Below, piece by piece: positions 28,286 through 35,722 of a stretch of 40,907 nucleotides of DNA (positions within the stretch are counted from its first letter, which is position 1; every line of letters begins with the position of its first letter). This stretch comes from Holophagales bacterium (lineage in GTDB: Bacteria; Acidobacteriota; Thermoanaerobaculia; Multivoradales; Multivoraceae). A program made the position numbers and the translations under genes. The notes beneath the pieces were generated by a model. It ran no database searches, was not told the DNA's origin, and saw nothing but the letters and a program-made list of their open reading frames with translations. The stretch lies in contig VXUF01000048.1 in the NCBI GenBank assembly GCA_009837085.1, positions 110,662 through 151,568 on the forward strand, written 5' to 3'.

Positions 28286-29389
28286 ATGATTCTCACAGAC
28301 AGGACAGTGTCCAGGACGGAGTTCGAGGCCGGTACCGGTTGGGCCCTCAAACCGGAGGGCGCCTGCAAAGGCTCGGCGTGTGTGCCTCTCTTCGACCGTG
28401 CCCCGGCGTCGTCGGGCCCGATCGACGGGCTTGCCATTGCCGAGGCGATCGGTCTGCCGCTCGTGCACGACGAGGAGCACGGTGTGTGGGCACTGGGCCC
28501 CGAGTCGATCGGTTCCCGAGCGCTCGTGTCGGCCGGGGAAGCCGACTTCGAGCTGCCGGATCTCGACGGGAAGCCGTTCCGGCTCTCGAGCCTGCGCGGG
28601 CGCAAAGTCGTCGTCTACGCCTGGGCGCCCTACTGAGGGTGCTCGGCCCACCTGCCCGGGTGGCAGGCGTTGCGCGACGAGCTTCATCCGCAGGGCTTCG
28701 AACTGGTCACGGTCGGTCTCGACACCTTGGGAGCCGAGGGCTGCCGCGCCTTCATCGAGGCGGCGCAGCCGAAGCATCCCTCGCTGGTCGACCGTCACCA
28801 CCTGCTGGCCAGGGTCTTCGGCGTGATCAACATCCCCAGCTCGGTCTGGATCGACGAGTCGGGCACGATCGTCCGGCCGGCCGAGAACGCGCCGGCGCCG
28901 CCGACGGGCGCCCCGCCGAAGCTGGGGTCTCGTTCCCCGATTCCCGGTCGCTTCGGCGAGATGCTGCAGGAAGCGGCGAAGATCCCGGCCGACACCGATG
29001 CCTACCACCTTGCGCTGCGCGACTGGGTGGAGAAAGGCGCGGCGAGTCGATTCGCGCTGTCGCCGGAAGAAGTCGTTGAACGATCGCGTCCGCGCGACGC
29101 GGACGTGTCCCTCGGACACGCCCACTTCGAACTCGCTTCGCACCTGGAGCTCGAGGGTCACCACGAGGCAGCCGTCCGTCACTTCCGCGAAGCGCACCGT
29201 CTGGTCCCCGACAGTTGGTCCTTCCGACGCCAGGCCTGGTCGCTCGAGGGCGGCGCCGAGGGTCCATTCGCGCGCTTCTGGCAGGGCCCGAGTGAAGACG
29301 ACCCCGAGGCATGGCCCTACGAAGGGGATTGGCTCAGCGACATTCGCGAGGAGGGGCCGGAGAACTACGCCGAGCGCTTCGAACCGTAA
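28286..29389 (+). CDS. Selenocysteine-containing redoxin, ResA-like with a W-A-x-x-U-G-C motif
   Basis: Read with TGA 28634-28636 as selenocysteine, the frame runs 367 codons without another stop. Residues 85-117 are a thioredoxin/AhpC-TSA-type start: F-E-L-P-D-L-D-G-K-P-F-R-L-S-S-L-R-G-R-K, a hydrophobic strand, then Y-A-W-A-P-Y-U-G-C. Sec117 takes the place of the reactive cysteine and Cys119 is the partner. Past the TGA the fold continues: L-P-G-W-Q-A-L-R-D-E-L, then V-I-N-I-P-S-S-V-W-I-D-E-S-G with the cis-Pro. The C-terminus contains a TPR-like helical pair (about 275-320). The N-terminal 80 residues hold A-C-K-G-S-A-C. From memory, a family named for a WAxxUGC motif is known in sequence databases. 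Probably a thiol oxidoreductase or peroxide-reducing enzyme. No signal peptide is seen. Confidence 0.88.
28651..28667 (+). promoter_or_regulatory. Candidate bacterial SECIS hairpin
   Basis: CCTGCC-CGGGT-GGCAGG forms a perfect 6-bp stem with a five-base loop having G in its second position. The loop starts 21 bases after the last base of the TGA. Both the spacing and the early loop G fit the usual bacterial SECIS rules for SelB recruitment. An alternative fold, CCACC-TGCCCG-GGTGG, also has G second in the loop. Confidence 0.65.
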
Positions 29390-29413
29390 CTGGGTGCGCC
29401 GCCCTTCCGGCGC
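29389..29413 (+). repeat. Partial repeat head (copy I) with hairpin before the pgi -10
   Basis: ACTGGGTGCGCCG (29389-29401) is a fragment of the repeat head. It continues into its own hairpin, GCGCCG-CCCTTC-CGGCGC (29396-29413), that abuts the pgi -10 element. Confidence 0.5.
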
Positions 29414-29419
29414 TACCAT
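29412..29419 (+). promoter_or_regulatory. -10 element of the pgi gene
   Basis: GCTACCAT, with TACCAT at 29414-29419, lies eight bases before GTG 29428 and eleven before ATG 29431. The transcript would be leaderless or nearly so. It fits the local GCTAnnnT pattern. Confidence 0.4.
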
Positions 29420-29430
29420 CCGCCACCGTG

Positions 29431-30993
29431 ATGCAAGTCGAGGCGGAGTCCGGTCTCACCGCAGCGTTGGAGCGCCGCCGCCGGCAATGGCGCGACTTTG
29501 ACGGCACTGCCCGTCTCTGGGCCCGTGACGCCTCGCTCTGGACCGACTCGGGCGAGGAGGAGTGGCTCGGCTGGCTGGATGTCGAACACCTGGGCGATCT
29601 GACGTTCGCCAACACCGACGGCAAGCGCGTCGCAACGGGGGCGGCCGCGCTCGCCGAGCACCTCGCCGGACCGCCGTTCGAGCGCTGCCTGCTGCTTGGC
29701 ATGGGCGGCTCCGCTCTGGGTGCCGGTCTGCTGTGGTGGGCGCTGCCCCGGCAGGTCGACGCGGAGTTCATCGTCCTCGACACGACGGACCCTCGCGAGA
29801 TCACCCGCGCCCTTGAGGGAGTTGATCCGTCGGCGCTGCGGGTCATCGCCGCGTCGAAGTCGGGCGGCACGCTCGAGACCCGGCTGGCGTTCGAGTTGCT
29901 GCTCGACCGGTTGGGCGAAGCCGCGCCGCGGGCCGCCCTGGCGATAACCGACCAGGGTTCGGCACTGGAGGCACGAGCCCGAACTGCCGGAGTCCCGGTC
30001 GTCTTCGGCCAGCCTGACATCGGCGGCCGGTTCTCCGTGCTCTCAGCGTTCGGCCTGGCTCCGGCCGCGGTCGCCGGAATCGATGTCGAACCGCTGCTTC
30101 TGAGCGCGCGGCGAATGGCCGCCGTGTGCCGCCGGCCGGACGATGGTGAAGAGACGAACCCGGGCCTCGAACTGGGCCTGCTGCTCGCCGCGGCCCACGA
30201 CTGCGGCCGCGACAAGCTCTACCTTCATGCGCCGGACGGCTGTGCGGAGATGGTGGCCTGGGTCGAACAGCTCATCGCCGAGTCGCTCGGCAAGGGAGAC
30301 GTGCTGCTGCTGCCGGTAGCGGCGGCGGGCCTGCCCGCGGAGTCCGCGCCTGACCGACTCGACATCGAACTCGTTCCAGCCGACCTCGGCGGCGAGTTCT
30401 TCCGCTGGCAGTTCGCCACGGCAGTGGCCGGCGCACTGCTGGGCGTCAACCCCTTCGACCAGCCGGACGTCGAGTCGTCCAAGGTCGTCACCCGGCGCTA
30501 CGTCGAGCGGATGACAGCCGGCGATACTCCGGCGCCTGCCGGCGTTGTACGGCTGAGCGAGGTCAGCGAGCTTGGGCTGGCCCAGCTCCTGGGCACCCAC
30601 TTGGCGACGTTCCCGGATCGCGGCTACGCCGTCATTTCGGCCTACCTGGACCGCAGTCACCGCAACCGCGAGCTGCTCGACGCGCTGCGCCGCGGCGTCG
30701 CGGGGCGCACCAGCGGCGCGTCCGTTCTCGGTTTCGGGCCAGGTTTCCTTCACTCGACCGGCCAGGCCCACAAGGGCGGCCCTAACCGCGGCCTGTTCCT
30801 GCAGATCACCGCCGATCCACCGGCCGCCGACGTTCCGATACCGGGCGAGGGCCTGACCTGCGGCCAGGTTCAGCTCGCCCAGGCGTGGGGCGACTACGAG
30901 GTGCTGGTCGAACGGAACCGCCGGGTGCTGGCAGTCCACATCGACGGCGCTGTCGAAGCGGGCCTGCGCCGCTTGATCGAGGCTCTCAGCTAG
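29431..30993 (+). CDS. pgi: Glucose-6-phosphate isomerase
   Basis: Interconverts glucose 6-phosphate and fructose 6-phosphate in the cytoplasm. About 520 residues with two SIS-type sugar-phosphate domains: L-L-G-M-G-G-S-A-L-G, A-A-S-K-S-G-G-T-L-E-T, G-G-R-F-S-V-L-S and F-L-H-S-T-G-Q-A-H-K-G-G-P-N. The C-terminal motif and length resemble the isomerase half of bifunctional transaldolase/phosphoglucose isomerase proteins, but here it stands alone. The start is ATG 29431 or GTG 29428; the frame further upstream overlaps the selenoprotein gene and should be ignored. It ends in a cluster of hairpins facing the XRE gene. Confidence 0.88.
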   Translation: MQVEAESGLTAALERRRRQWRDFDGTARLWARDASLWTDSGEEEWLGWLDVEHLGDLTFANTDGKRVATGAAALAEHLAGPPFERCLLLGMGGSALGAGLLWWALPRQVDAEFIVLDTTDPREITRALEGVDPSALRVIAASKSGGTLETRLAFELLLDRLGEAAPRAALAITDQGSALEARARTAGVPVVFGQPDIGGRFSVLSAFGLAPAAVAGIDVEPLLLSARRMAAVCRRPDDGEETNPGLELGLLLAAAHDCGRDKLYLHAPDGCAEMVAWVEQLIAESLGKGDVLLLPVAAAGLPAESAPDRLDIELVPADLGGEFFRWQFATAVAGALLGVNPFDQPDVESSKVVTRRYVERMTAGDTPAPAGVVRLSEVSELGLAQLLGTHLATFPDRGYAVISAYLDRSHRNRELLDALRRGVAGRTSGASVLGFGPGFLHSTGQAHKGGPNRGLFLQITADPPAADVPIPGEGLTCGQVQLAQAWGDYEVLVERNRRVLAVHIDGAVEAGLRRLIEALS

Positions 30994-30997
30994 TGGA

Positions 30998-31014
30998 GCC
31001 GGCCGTTGGCCGGC
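30998..31014 (+). terminator. Hairpin after pgi
   Basis: GCCGGCC-GTT-GGCCGGC, a perfect 7-bp stem four bases after the pgi stop, followed by GCATCTTCT. It is continuous with repeat copy G and may end transcription from both sides. Confidence 0.5.
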
Positions 31015-31024
31015 GCATCTTCTG

Positions 31025-31070
31025 GCCGCCTTCGGCGGCAGCCGGCGGGGACGCCGGCGCACCCAGTGTG
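31025..31070 (-). repeat. Modular palindromic repeat, copy G
   Basis: Perfect head on the minus strand (31041-31070) plus a second module GCCGCC-TTC-GGCGGC (31025-31039). With the hairpin at 30998-31014 there are three stems in a row between the convergent pgi and XRE genes. Confidence 0.8.
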
Positions 31071-31078
31071 AGAGGCCT

Positions 31079-31336
31079 CTAGCTCTGGCGGCGGCCGCGT
31101 GGCCGGCCGGCCGGCTTGCCCATCAGCTCGTCGAGACCGACGTTGAACTCGGCGACGATGCGGATCAGGACGTCCAGACTGACGCGGAGCTCGTCCCGCT
31201 CGATCCGCGAGAGGTCCGACGCCGGAATCCCGACCCGTTCCGCCAGCGCCGGCTGCGTCAGCTTGTTCTTCCGCCGCAGGCGTCGGATCCGGTGGCCCAT
31301 GAGCTGGACCTGCTGGACTGTGGCTTCCTGGTTCAT
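31079..31336 (-). CDS. XRE-family helix-turn-helix regulator
   Basis: An 85-residue DNA-binding protein that is nearly all Cro/C1-type HTH: I-R-R-L-R-R-K-N-K-L-T-Q-P-A-L-A-E-R-V, then I-P-A-S-D-L-S-R-I-E-R-D-E and I-V-A-E-F-N-V-G-L-D-E-L. A basic tail (G-R-P-R-G-R-R) follows. No toxin or phage partner is adjacent, and its targets are unknown. A GCTAGAAT -10 lies upstream on the same strand; no Shine-Dalgarno is visible. Confidence 0.9.
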   Translation of the reverse strand: MNQEATVQQVQLMGHRIRRLRRKNKLTQPALAERVGIPASDLSRIERDELRVSLDVLIRIVAEFNVGLDELMGKPAGRPRGRRQS

Positions 31337-31361
31337 CGCTGGCTCGGTCCGAGAGTCGAGA

Positions 31362-31369
31362 ATTCTAGC
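31362..31369 (-). promoter_or_regulatory. -10 element of the XRE gene
   Basis: On the minus strand GCTAGAAT, with TAGAAT at 31367-31362, is five out of six to consensus. It lies 25 bases before the ATG at 31336. Confidence 0.5.
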
Positions 31370-31375
31370 GCGGCA

Positions 31376-31425
31376 GCAACTGGGTGCGTCGGCGTCCCCG
31401 CCGGCATCCGGCGCGAAGCGCCGGC
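31376..31425 (+). repeat. Modular palindromic repeat, copy H
   Basis: Head with a few changes at 31376-31405, followed by the hairpin CCGGCGC-GAA-GCGCCGG (31408-31424), a variant tail module with a perfect 7-bp stem. It lies between the XRE start and the GST stop. Confidence 0.75.
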
Positions 31426-31473
31426 TGCTGGGCTTTCTGCCGCGCTAGCGGTACGGGTGTTCCGGATCTGAGA

Positions 31474-32205
31474 TCAGATCGAGGTCCGGAGATTCTCGTT
31501 GGCGGCGATTTGCGCGCCGCGTGCCTTGTAGCGTTCCCGGCGCTCCTTGCTGAAGCTGTCGACCTCGTCCTTCGGCACGCCGTAGGCGACTCCGCGATCC
31601 ACGCCCGGGCGCGCACGAACGCGCTTCAGCCAGTCCACCACAGTCGGTTGGGTCGTGATGTCGACCTTGGCCCACTTGTACGCACGGATCCAGGGGAACA
31701 CGGAGATGTCGGCAACCGTGAAGTCGTCGCCGCAGATGTAGGGATGCTTCTCGAACCGGCGGCCGAGAATCGCCACCAGCCGAAGCGACTCCCTGCCGAA
31801 TCGTTCCAGCGGATGCGCCTTGGCGTCCTCGGGCACATCGATGTAGCGCGTGTAGCTGAGCTTGTTGCCGAAGGCCGGGCCCAGATTGGCGGCCTGCCAG
31901 TAGAGCCAGGGAAGCACGTCCCAGCGTCGCTCGTCCGTCGGGTAGAGCGGGGTCGGGTACTTCTCCCCGAGGTACTGCAGGATCGCGCAGCTCTCCATGA
32001 CGGCGCGACCGTCGTCTACCAGGGCCGGCATCTTCTGGTTCGGATTGATGGCGGTGAACTCGGGCGTGAACTGATCGCCGGCCGAGAGATCGACCATGTG
32101 GACGCGCGTCTCGGGCAGTTCGACTCCGGCCTCGCGCAACTCCTCGAGCATGATCGAGATCTTCCACCCGTTGGGCGTCGCGCTGAAGTAGACGTCAAGA
32201 GCCAT
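31474..32205 (-). CDS. Glutathione S-transferase, Nu-class/YfcG-like
   Basis: A 243-residue thioredoxin-fold plus helical-domain protein. The start, Y-F-S-A-T-P-N-G-W-K-I-S-I-M-L-E-E-L, carries the T-P-N-G motif of YfcG/YghU disulfide-bond oxidoreductases, which use glutathione disulfide rather than a catalytic Ser or Cys. It continues with I-N-P-N-Q-K-M-P-A-L and E-S-C-A-I-L-Q-Y-L-G-E-K-Y, the usual cis-Pro and glutathione-binding segments. The gene overlaps the 3' end of the crotonase gene by 11 bases, so the two are co-transcribed. Confidence 0.92.
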   Translation of the reverse strand: MALDVYFSATPNGWKISIMLEELREAGVELPETRVHMVDLSAGDQFTPEFTAINPNQKMPALVDDGRAVMESCAILQYLGEKYPTPLYPTDERRWDVLPWLYWQAANLGPAFGNKLSYTRYIDVPEDAKAHPLERFGRESLRLVAILGRRFEKHPYICGDDFTVADISVFPWIRAYKWAKVDITTQPTVVDWLKRVRARPGVDRGVAYGVPKDEVDSFSKERRERYKARGAQIAANENLRTSI

Positions 32206-32887
32206 TGGACGGCGCCTCCCCGAGACCGGCCAGGACGGCGTCGATGCCTTCGCCTCTCAGGCCCTGCTTCATTGCCGAGAACGTGTTGGTGTCGAACTCG
32301 GCCAGTTGCGCGGCCCGCTCGAGGGCGACATCGCGCAGCTCGTCGGCCGTGGCGACCTCGTCCACGAAGCCTGCATCCCGCGCGCCCTCGGGGTCGTACA
32401 TCTGCGCGGTAAGCGCGGCCTGCGTCAGAGCGCGCTTGGAGAGCCGTTCCCTGGCCAGCAGCCAGGCGAAAGGCGGCAGCGTTCTGCCGATGGCGACCTC
32501 GTTCAGGCCCAACCGGAATTCACCGTCCGCGGCCAGACGATGATCGCCCGTGAGCACGCAGAGCGCGCCGAGAGCGATGGCGTGTCCGCTGGCCGCGACG
32601 ACCAGAGGTTGCGGCCATCCGTACAGGCGCATCATCAGACGCGCTCCGGCGAGGCCCATGGCGCGGGCCTCCGCCGGACCGCCGTCCCGAAACACGTTGA
32701 GGTCGAACCCGCCCGAGAACAGGCCGGGCCGGCCAGTCAGGACGACGGCCTTCGCCTCGTCCGCGGCACGGTCGAGCATGGCGTTGACGGCAGCGATCAT
32801 GGGCGGTCCGAAGACGTTCGCCTTGCCGTCGTCCATCGTGATCAGGGCCACGTCGCCGACCTGATCGTAGGTGGTGGGTTCAGTCAT
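32195..32887 (-). CDS. Enoyl-CoA hydratase/isomerase (crotonase) family protein
   Basis: A 230-residue crotonase-fold protein. The oxyanion-hole segments F-S-G-G-F-D-L and G-H-A-I-A-L-G-A-L are present. Of the two usual catalytic glutamates, the second appears kept in L-G-L-N-E-V-A-I-G, but the position of the first (in the G-A-L-C-V-L helix) is not acidic. It may therefore be an isomerase-like or otherwise specialised member, not a standard hydratase. GGGAG lies seven bases before the ATG. First gene of a pair with the GST. Confidence 0.87.
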   Translation of the reverse strand: MTEPTTYDQVGDVALITMDDGKANVFGPPMIAAVNAMLDRAADEAKAVVLTGRPGLFSGGFDLNVFRDGGPAEARAMGLAGARLMMRLYGWPQPLVVAASGHAIALGALCVLTGDHRLAADGEFRLGLNEVAIGRTLPPFAWLLARERLSKRALTQAALTAQMYDPEGARDAGFVDEVATADELRDVALERAAQLAEFDTNTFSAMKQGLRGEGIDAVLAGLGEAPSNGS

Positions 32888-32911
32888 CGATCAGCTCCCT
32901 AAGTGGTTGCC

Positions 32912-34081
32912 TCAGATCGTGCGTCCGACGATCCACGCGCCGGCGACGAAGGTGGCCAGCACGCTGCCCAGATTGCACAGGACGACGACCAGGAGAATGC
33001 GAGTGAGGCGGTTGCTCCAGAAGCCGCGGACGGAGCCAAGGCTGTCGGCCAGGTTCTCCATGTCGGCAACCAGGGGTTTGCGGAGCAGGGCCTGGACCAG
33101 TCCGGCGACCCAGCCGGCCGCCATCAGGGGGTTCAGACTGGTCAGGGGCGCGGCGGCGAACGCGGTCAGAATGGTGACCGGGTGGGCGAGGGCGATGGCG
33201 GCGCCCAAGGCGGCCAGGCCGCCGTTGAGCGCGACCCAGATGTACACCGATTCGACGGTGCGGTCCCGGTCGCCCCAGACGAGGCCGTAGGCGAAGAGGG
33301 CGACGATCAGGATCGGCACCAGCCAGGCGACGACGCGCGGCCACACCGGCGGGTCCGGCACATGTTCGAGCTCCTCGAGATCGCACGAAGAGTCGGCGAG
33401 GCCGGTGATGCCGGGCAGGTGCCCGGCGCCGACGACGGCGACCGTCCGCGGCCCCGCTGACTGGCGGAGCTTCTCGGCCATGTAGGCGTCCCGTTCGTCG
33501 ATCAGCGCACCCTTGACGCTGGGCAGGGCCTCGGCGAGGGCGCTCATCAGGTCCGTGAGGTTGGCGCTGTCGCGCAGCTTCTCGATGTCCTCTTCCTTCA
33601 GGTCGTCGCCGACGAAGATGCTGCCGGTCAACTGGGTCATCACCTTCGCCCGCTGCCAGAAGCCGAGCGAGGCCCACGTCCGCTTGAGCGAGATCTGGAT
33701 GTCGCGGTCGATCAGCTCCAGCCGGGCGCCCCTGTCCTTCGCCTGGGCGATGGCCGCCCGCATCTCGGCGCCGGGTTCGATGCCGAAGCGCTGGGCGATA
33801 CGGCGCTGGAAGGAGTGCATGAGGAAGGAACTCAGCAGAAGCGCCGCCTTGCCCTCGCGCAGGACCTGGAAGATGTCGAGCTTGCGCCAGGACTCCTGGT
33901 TCTCCAGGTTCTGGTAGCGGGCTTCGCAGAGTTCGACGCAGACGGTGTCGGGCTCGATCGCCTCGATCGTCTCGTTCGTGTCGCGGACGCTCTGGGGCGA
34001 GACGTGGGCAGTGCCCACCAGGAAGACCTCGCGGTCTTCGAGCTCGAGGCGCTGGACCGAGGCCGGAAGTTCGGAGGTCAT
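32912..34081 (-). CDS. TraB/GumN-family membrane protein
   Basis: A 389-residue protein of the family named after the enterococcal pheromone-shutdown protein TraB. The N-terminal soluble domain has V-F-L-V-G-T-A-H-V-S, V-C-V-E-L-C-E-A-R-Y and V-A-V-V-G-A-G-H-L-P-G-I, the conserved Gly-His and Glu motifs of the putative hydrolase domain. The C-terminal third has four or more membrane helices. Function in most bacteria is unknown; a metalloprotease-like role has been suggested for relatives. The open frame continues well upstream, antisense to the sulfatase; ATG 34081 begins the conserved part. Confidence 0.88.
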   Translation of the reverse strand: MTSELPASVQRLELEDREVFLVGTAHVSPQSVRDTNETIEAIEPDTVCVELCEARYQNLENQESWRKLDIFQVLREGKAALLLSSFLMHSFQRRIAQRFGIEPGAEMRAAIAQAKDRGARLELIDRDIQISLKRTWASLGFWQRAKVMTQLTGSIFVGDDLKEEDIEKLRDSANLTDLMSALAEALPSVKGALIDERDAYMAEKLRQSAGPRTVAVVGAGHLPGITGLADSSCDLEELEHVPDPPVWPRVVAWLVPILIVALFAYGLVWGDRDRTVESVYIWVALNGGLAALGAAIALAHPVTILTAFAAAPLTSLNPLMAAGWVAGLVQALLRKPLVADMENLADSLGSVRGFWSNRLTRILLVVVLCNLGSVLATFVAGAWIVGRTI

Positions 34082-34177
34082 GGCAGCGCGGAGCGTAGCC
34101 CACGAACCGCACCCGCGGGGCCTGCTTCCGGTACGCTCTTTGATCCAGAGCGGTTTGAACCAACAGGGAGGTTCCCA

Positions 34178-35698
34178 ATGGAGATGCGGACCCGAAGCTC
34201 CAGGATCATTGCCTTGGGAGCGGCCGCCGCGCTCGCGTGGGCCTGCGGAGCGCCCGAGGCCGACGCCCCTGCCGCGGACGCCGGCGACGGCCGCCCGAAC
34301 ATCGTCCTCATCCTCGCCGACGATCTCGGCTACGCCGACATCGGCATCTACGGCAGCGAGATCATCTCCACGCCGCACATCGACGCTCTGGCGGCAAGCG
34401 GCGTGCTCTTTACCGACGGCTACGTCAGCCACCCGGTGTGCAGCCCGTCGCGGGCCGGGCTGATCACCGGCCGCTATCAGCAGCGTCACGGCTGGGAGTT
34501 CAACCCGGCCGGCCGCGACGTGAATGCCGGCATGAGCCTCGACGAGGCGACCCTCGCCGACCGTCTGAAGGGTCTGGGCTACCGGACCGGCATGGTCGGC
34601 AAGTGGCATCTCGGTCACCAGGATCCCCACCACCCGATGAGCCGCGGCTTCGACGAGTACTTCGGTGTGCTCGAAGGCGGCAGCATCTTCATCGACTCCA
34701 GCCTGCCGGGCGTCGAGTACGGCTCGCTTCGCGGCGAGGACGGGCCGACCACCCGCCGGAACAAGGTCCTGCGCGGCTTCGAAGAGGAGAAGGTCGAGCG
34801 TTACCTGACCGACGTCTTCACCGACGAGGCGACAGGCTTCATCGAGCGCAGCGCGGCCGGGGACGAGCCCTTCTTCCTCTACCTCAGCCACACCACGCCG
34901 CACACGCCGCTGCAGGCGACGGCCGAGTACGTCGACGGCTACCGTCACATCGAGGACCCGCGCACCCGGGTCTACGCGGCGATGGTCGCGTCACTCGACG
35001 AGAGCGTGCGCCGCGTGGTCGAGACGCTGAAGGCCCAGGGCGTGTACGAGAACACCCTGATCGCCTTCGCCAGCGACAACGGCTGCGCGGGCTACATCGG
35101 CCACGCCTGCTCCAACGGGCCGCTGTTCGGCTTCAAGCGGTATCACCACGAGGGCGGCGTGCGCGTTCCCTTCATCATCAGTTGGCCGGCGGAGGTCGAA
35201 GGCGGGCAGACGATCGGCCATCCGGTGATCACGCTCGACTACCTGGCGACGTTCACCGCGGCGGCGGGCGGAGAGGCGGAGACCGAAGACAGCGTGAACC
35301 TGCTGCCCTACATGACGGGAGAAGCCGACGGCGCGCCGCACGAGTACCTCTACTGGCGGGCCGGCGCGAGCCGGGCGATCCGGGACGGGCGGTACAAGCT
35401 GATCAAGCTGAACCGGACGGACTTCCGGCCCGACGACCTGCGCGGGGACGGCCGCCTGCAGCCGCCGGAGGGCGGCTGGCCGACCGACTCGCCCCACGGC
35501 CAGCTCACCCTGCTCTACGACCTCGACGCGGACGTCGGCGAAACGAACAACCTGGCCGCGGAGCAGCCGGACGTCGTCGCGCGGCTGGAAGCCGAACTCG
35601 ATTCCTGGCGCGCCACTCTGCTTGAGGAGTCGATCCTGCCCGGCGTGCGCTCGACGATCACCCAGATCGATGGAGAGTGGGTGCAGTTGGTATTCTGA
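34178..35698 (+). CDS. Arylsulfatase-type sulfatase, probable lipoprotein
   Basis: A 506-residue exported sulfatase. The signal ends L-A-W-A-C, a good lipobox. N-I-V-L-I-L-A-D-D-L-G-Y carries the calcium aspartates, and C-S-P-S-R-A-G-L-I-T-G-R (Cys88 to Arg92) is the C-x-P-S-R site whose Cys becomes formylglycine. V-G-K-W-H-L-G-H and A-S-D-N-G-C follow as expected. It needs a formylglycine-generating enzyme, which the FGE-fold protein at 3475 probably is not. AGGGAGG lies six bases before the ATG. A TACGCT at 34132-34137 may be the -10. First gene of the tight run to the window end. Confidence 0.93.
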   Translation: MEMRTRSSRIIALGAAAALAWACGAPEADAPAADAGDGRPNIVLILADDLGYADIGIYGSEIISTPHIDALAASGVLFTDGYVSHPVCSPSRAGLITGRYQQRHGWEFNPAGRDVNAGMSLDEATLADRLKGLGYRTGMVGKWHLGHQDPHHPMSRGFDEYFGVLEGGSIFIDSSLPGVEYGSLRGEDGPTTRRNKVLRGFEEEKVERYLTDVFTDEATGFIERSAAGDEPFFLYLSHTTPHTPLQATAEYVDGYRHIEDPRTRVYAAMVASLDESVRRVVETLKAQGVYENTLIAFASDNGCAGYIGHACSNGPLFGFKRYHHEGGVRVPFIISWPAEVEGGQTIGHPVITLDYLATFTAAAGGEAETEDSVNLLPYMTGEADGAPHEYLYWRAGASRAIRDGRYKLIKLNRTDFRPDDLRGDGRLQPPEGGWPTDSPHGQLTLLYDLDADVGETNNLAAEQPDVVARLEAELDSWRATLLEESILPGVRSTITQIDGEWVQLVF

Positions 35699-35722
35699 GC
35701 CGCCTGCAGGCGCGGCGAGGAG

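Noticed and set aside
28634-28636. TGA as a sequencing error or pseudogene mutation
   Set aside because: The codon replaces precisely the reactive cysteine, the frame stays open and conserved for 250 codons afterwards, and a suitable hairpin follows. A random stop would rarely fall there. Reads could still overturn this.
31079-31336. XRE protein as the antitoxin of a HipBA or HigBA pair
   Set aside because: Neighbours are a repeat, pgi and a GST gene; no toxin-like ORF is adjacent on either side.
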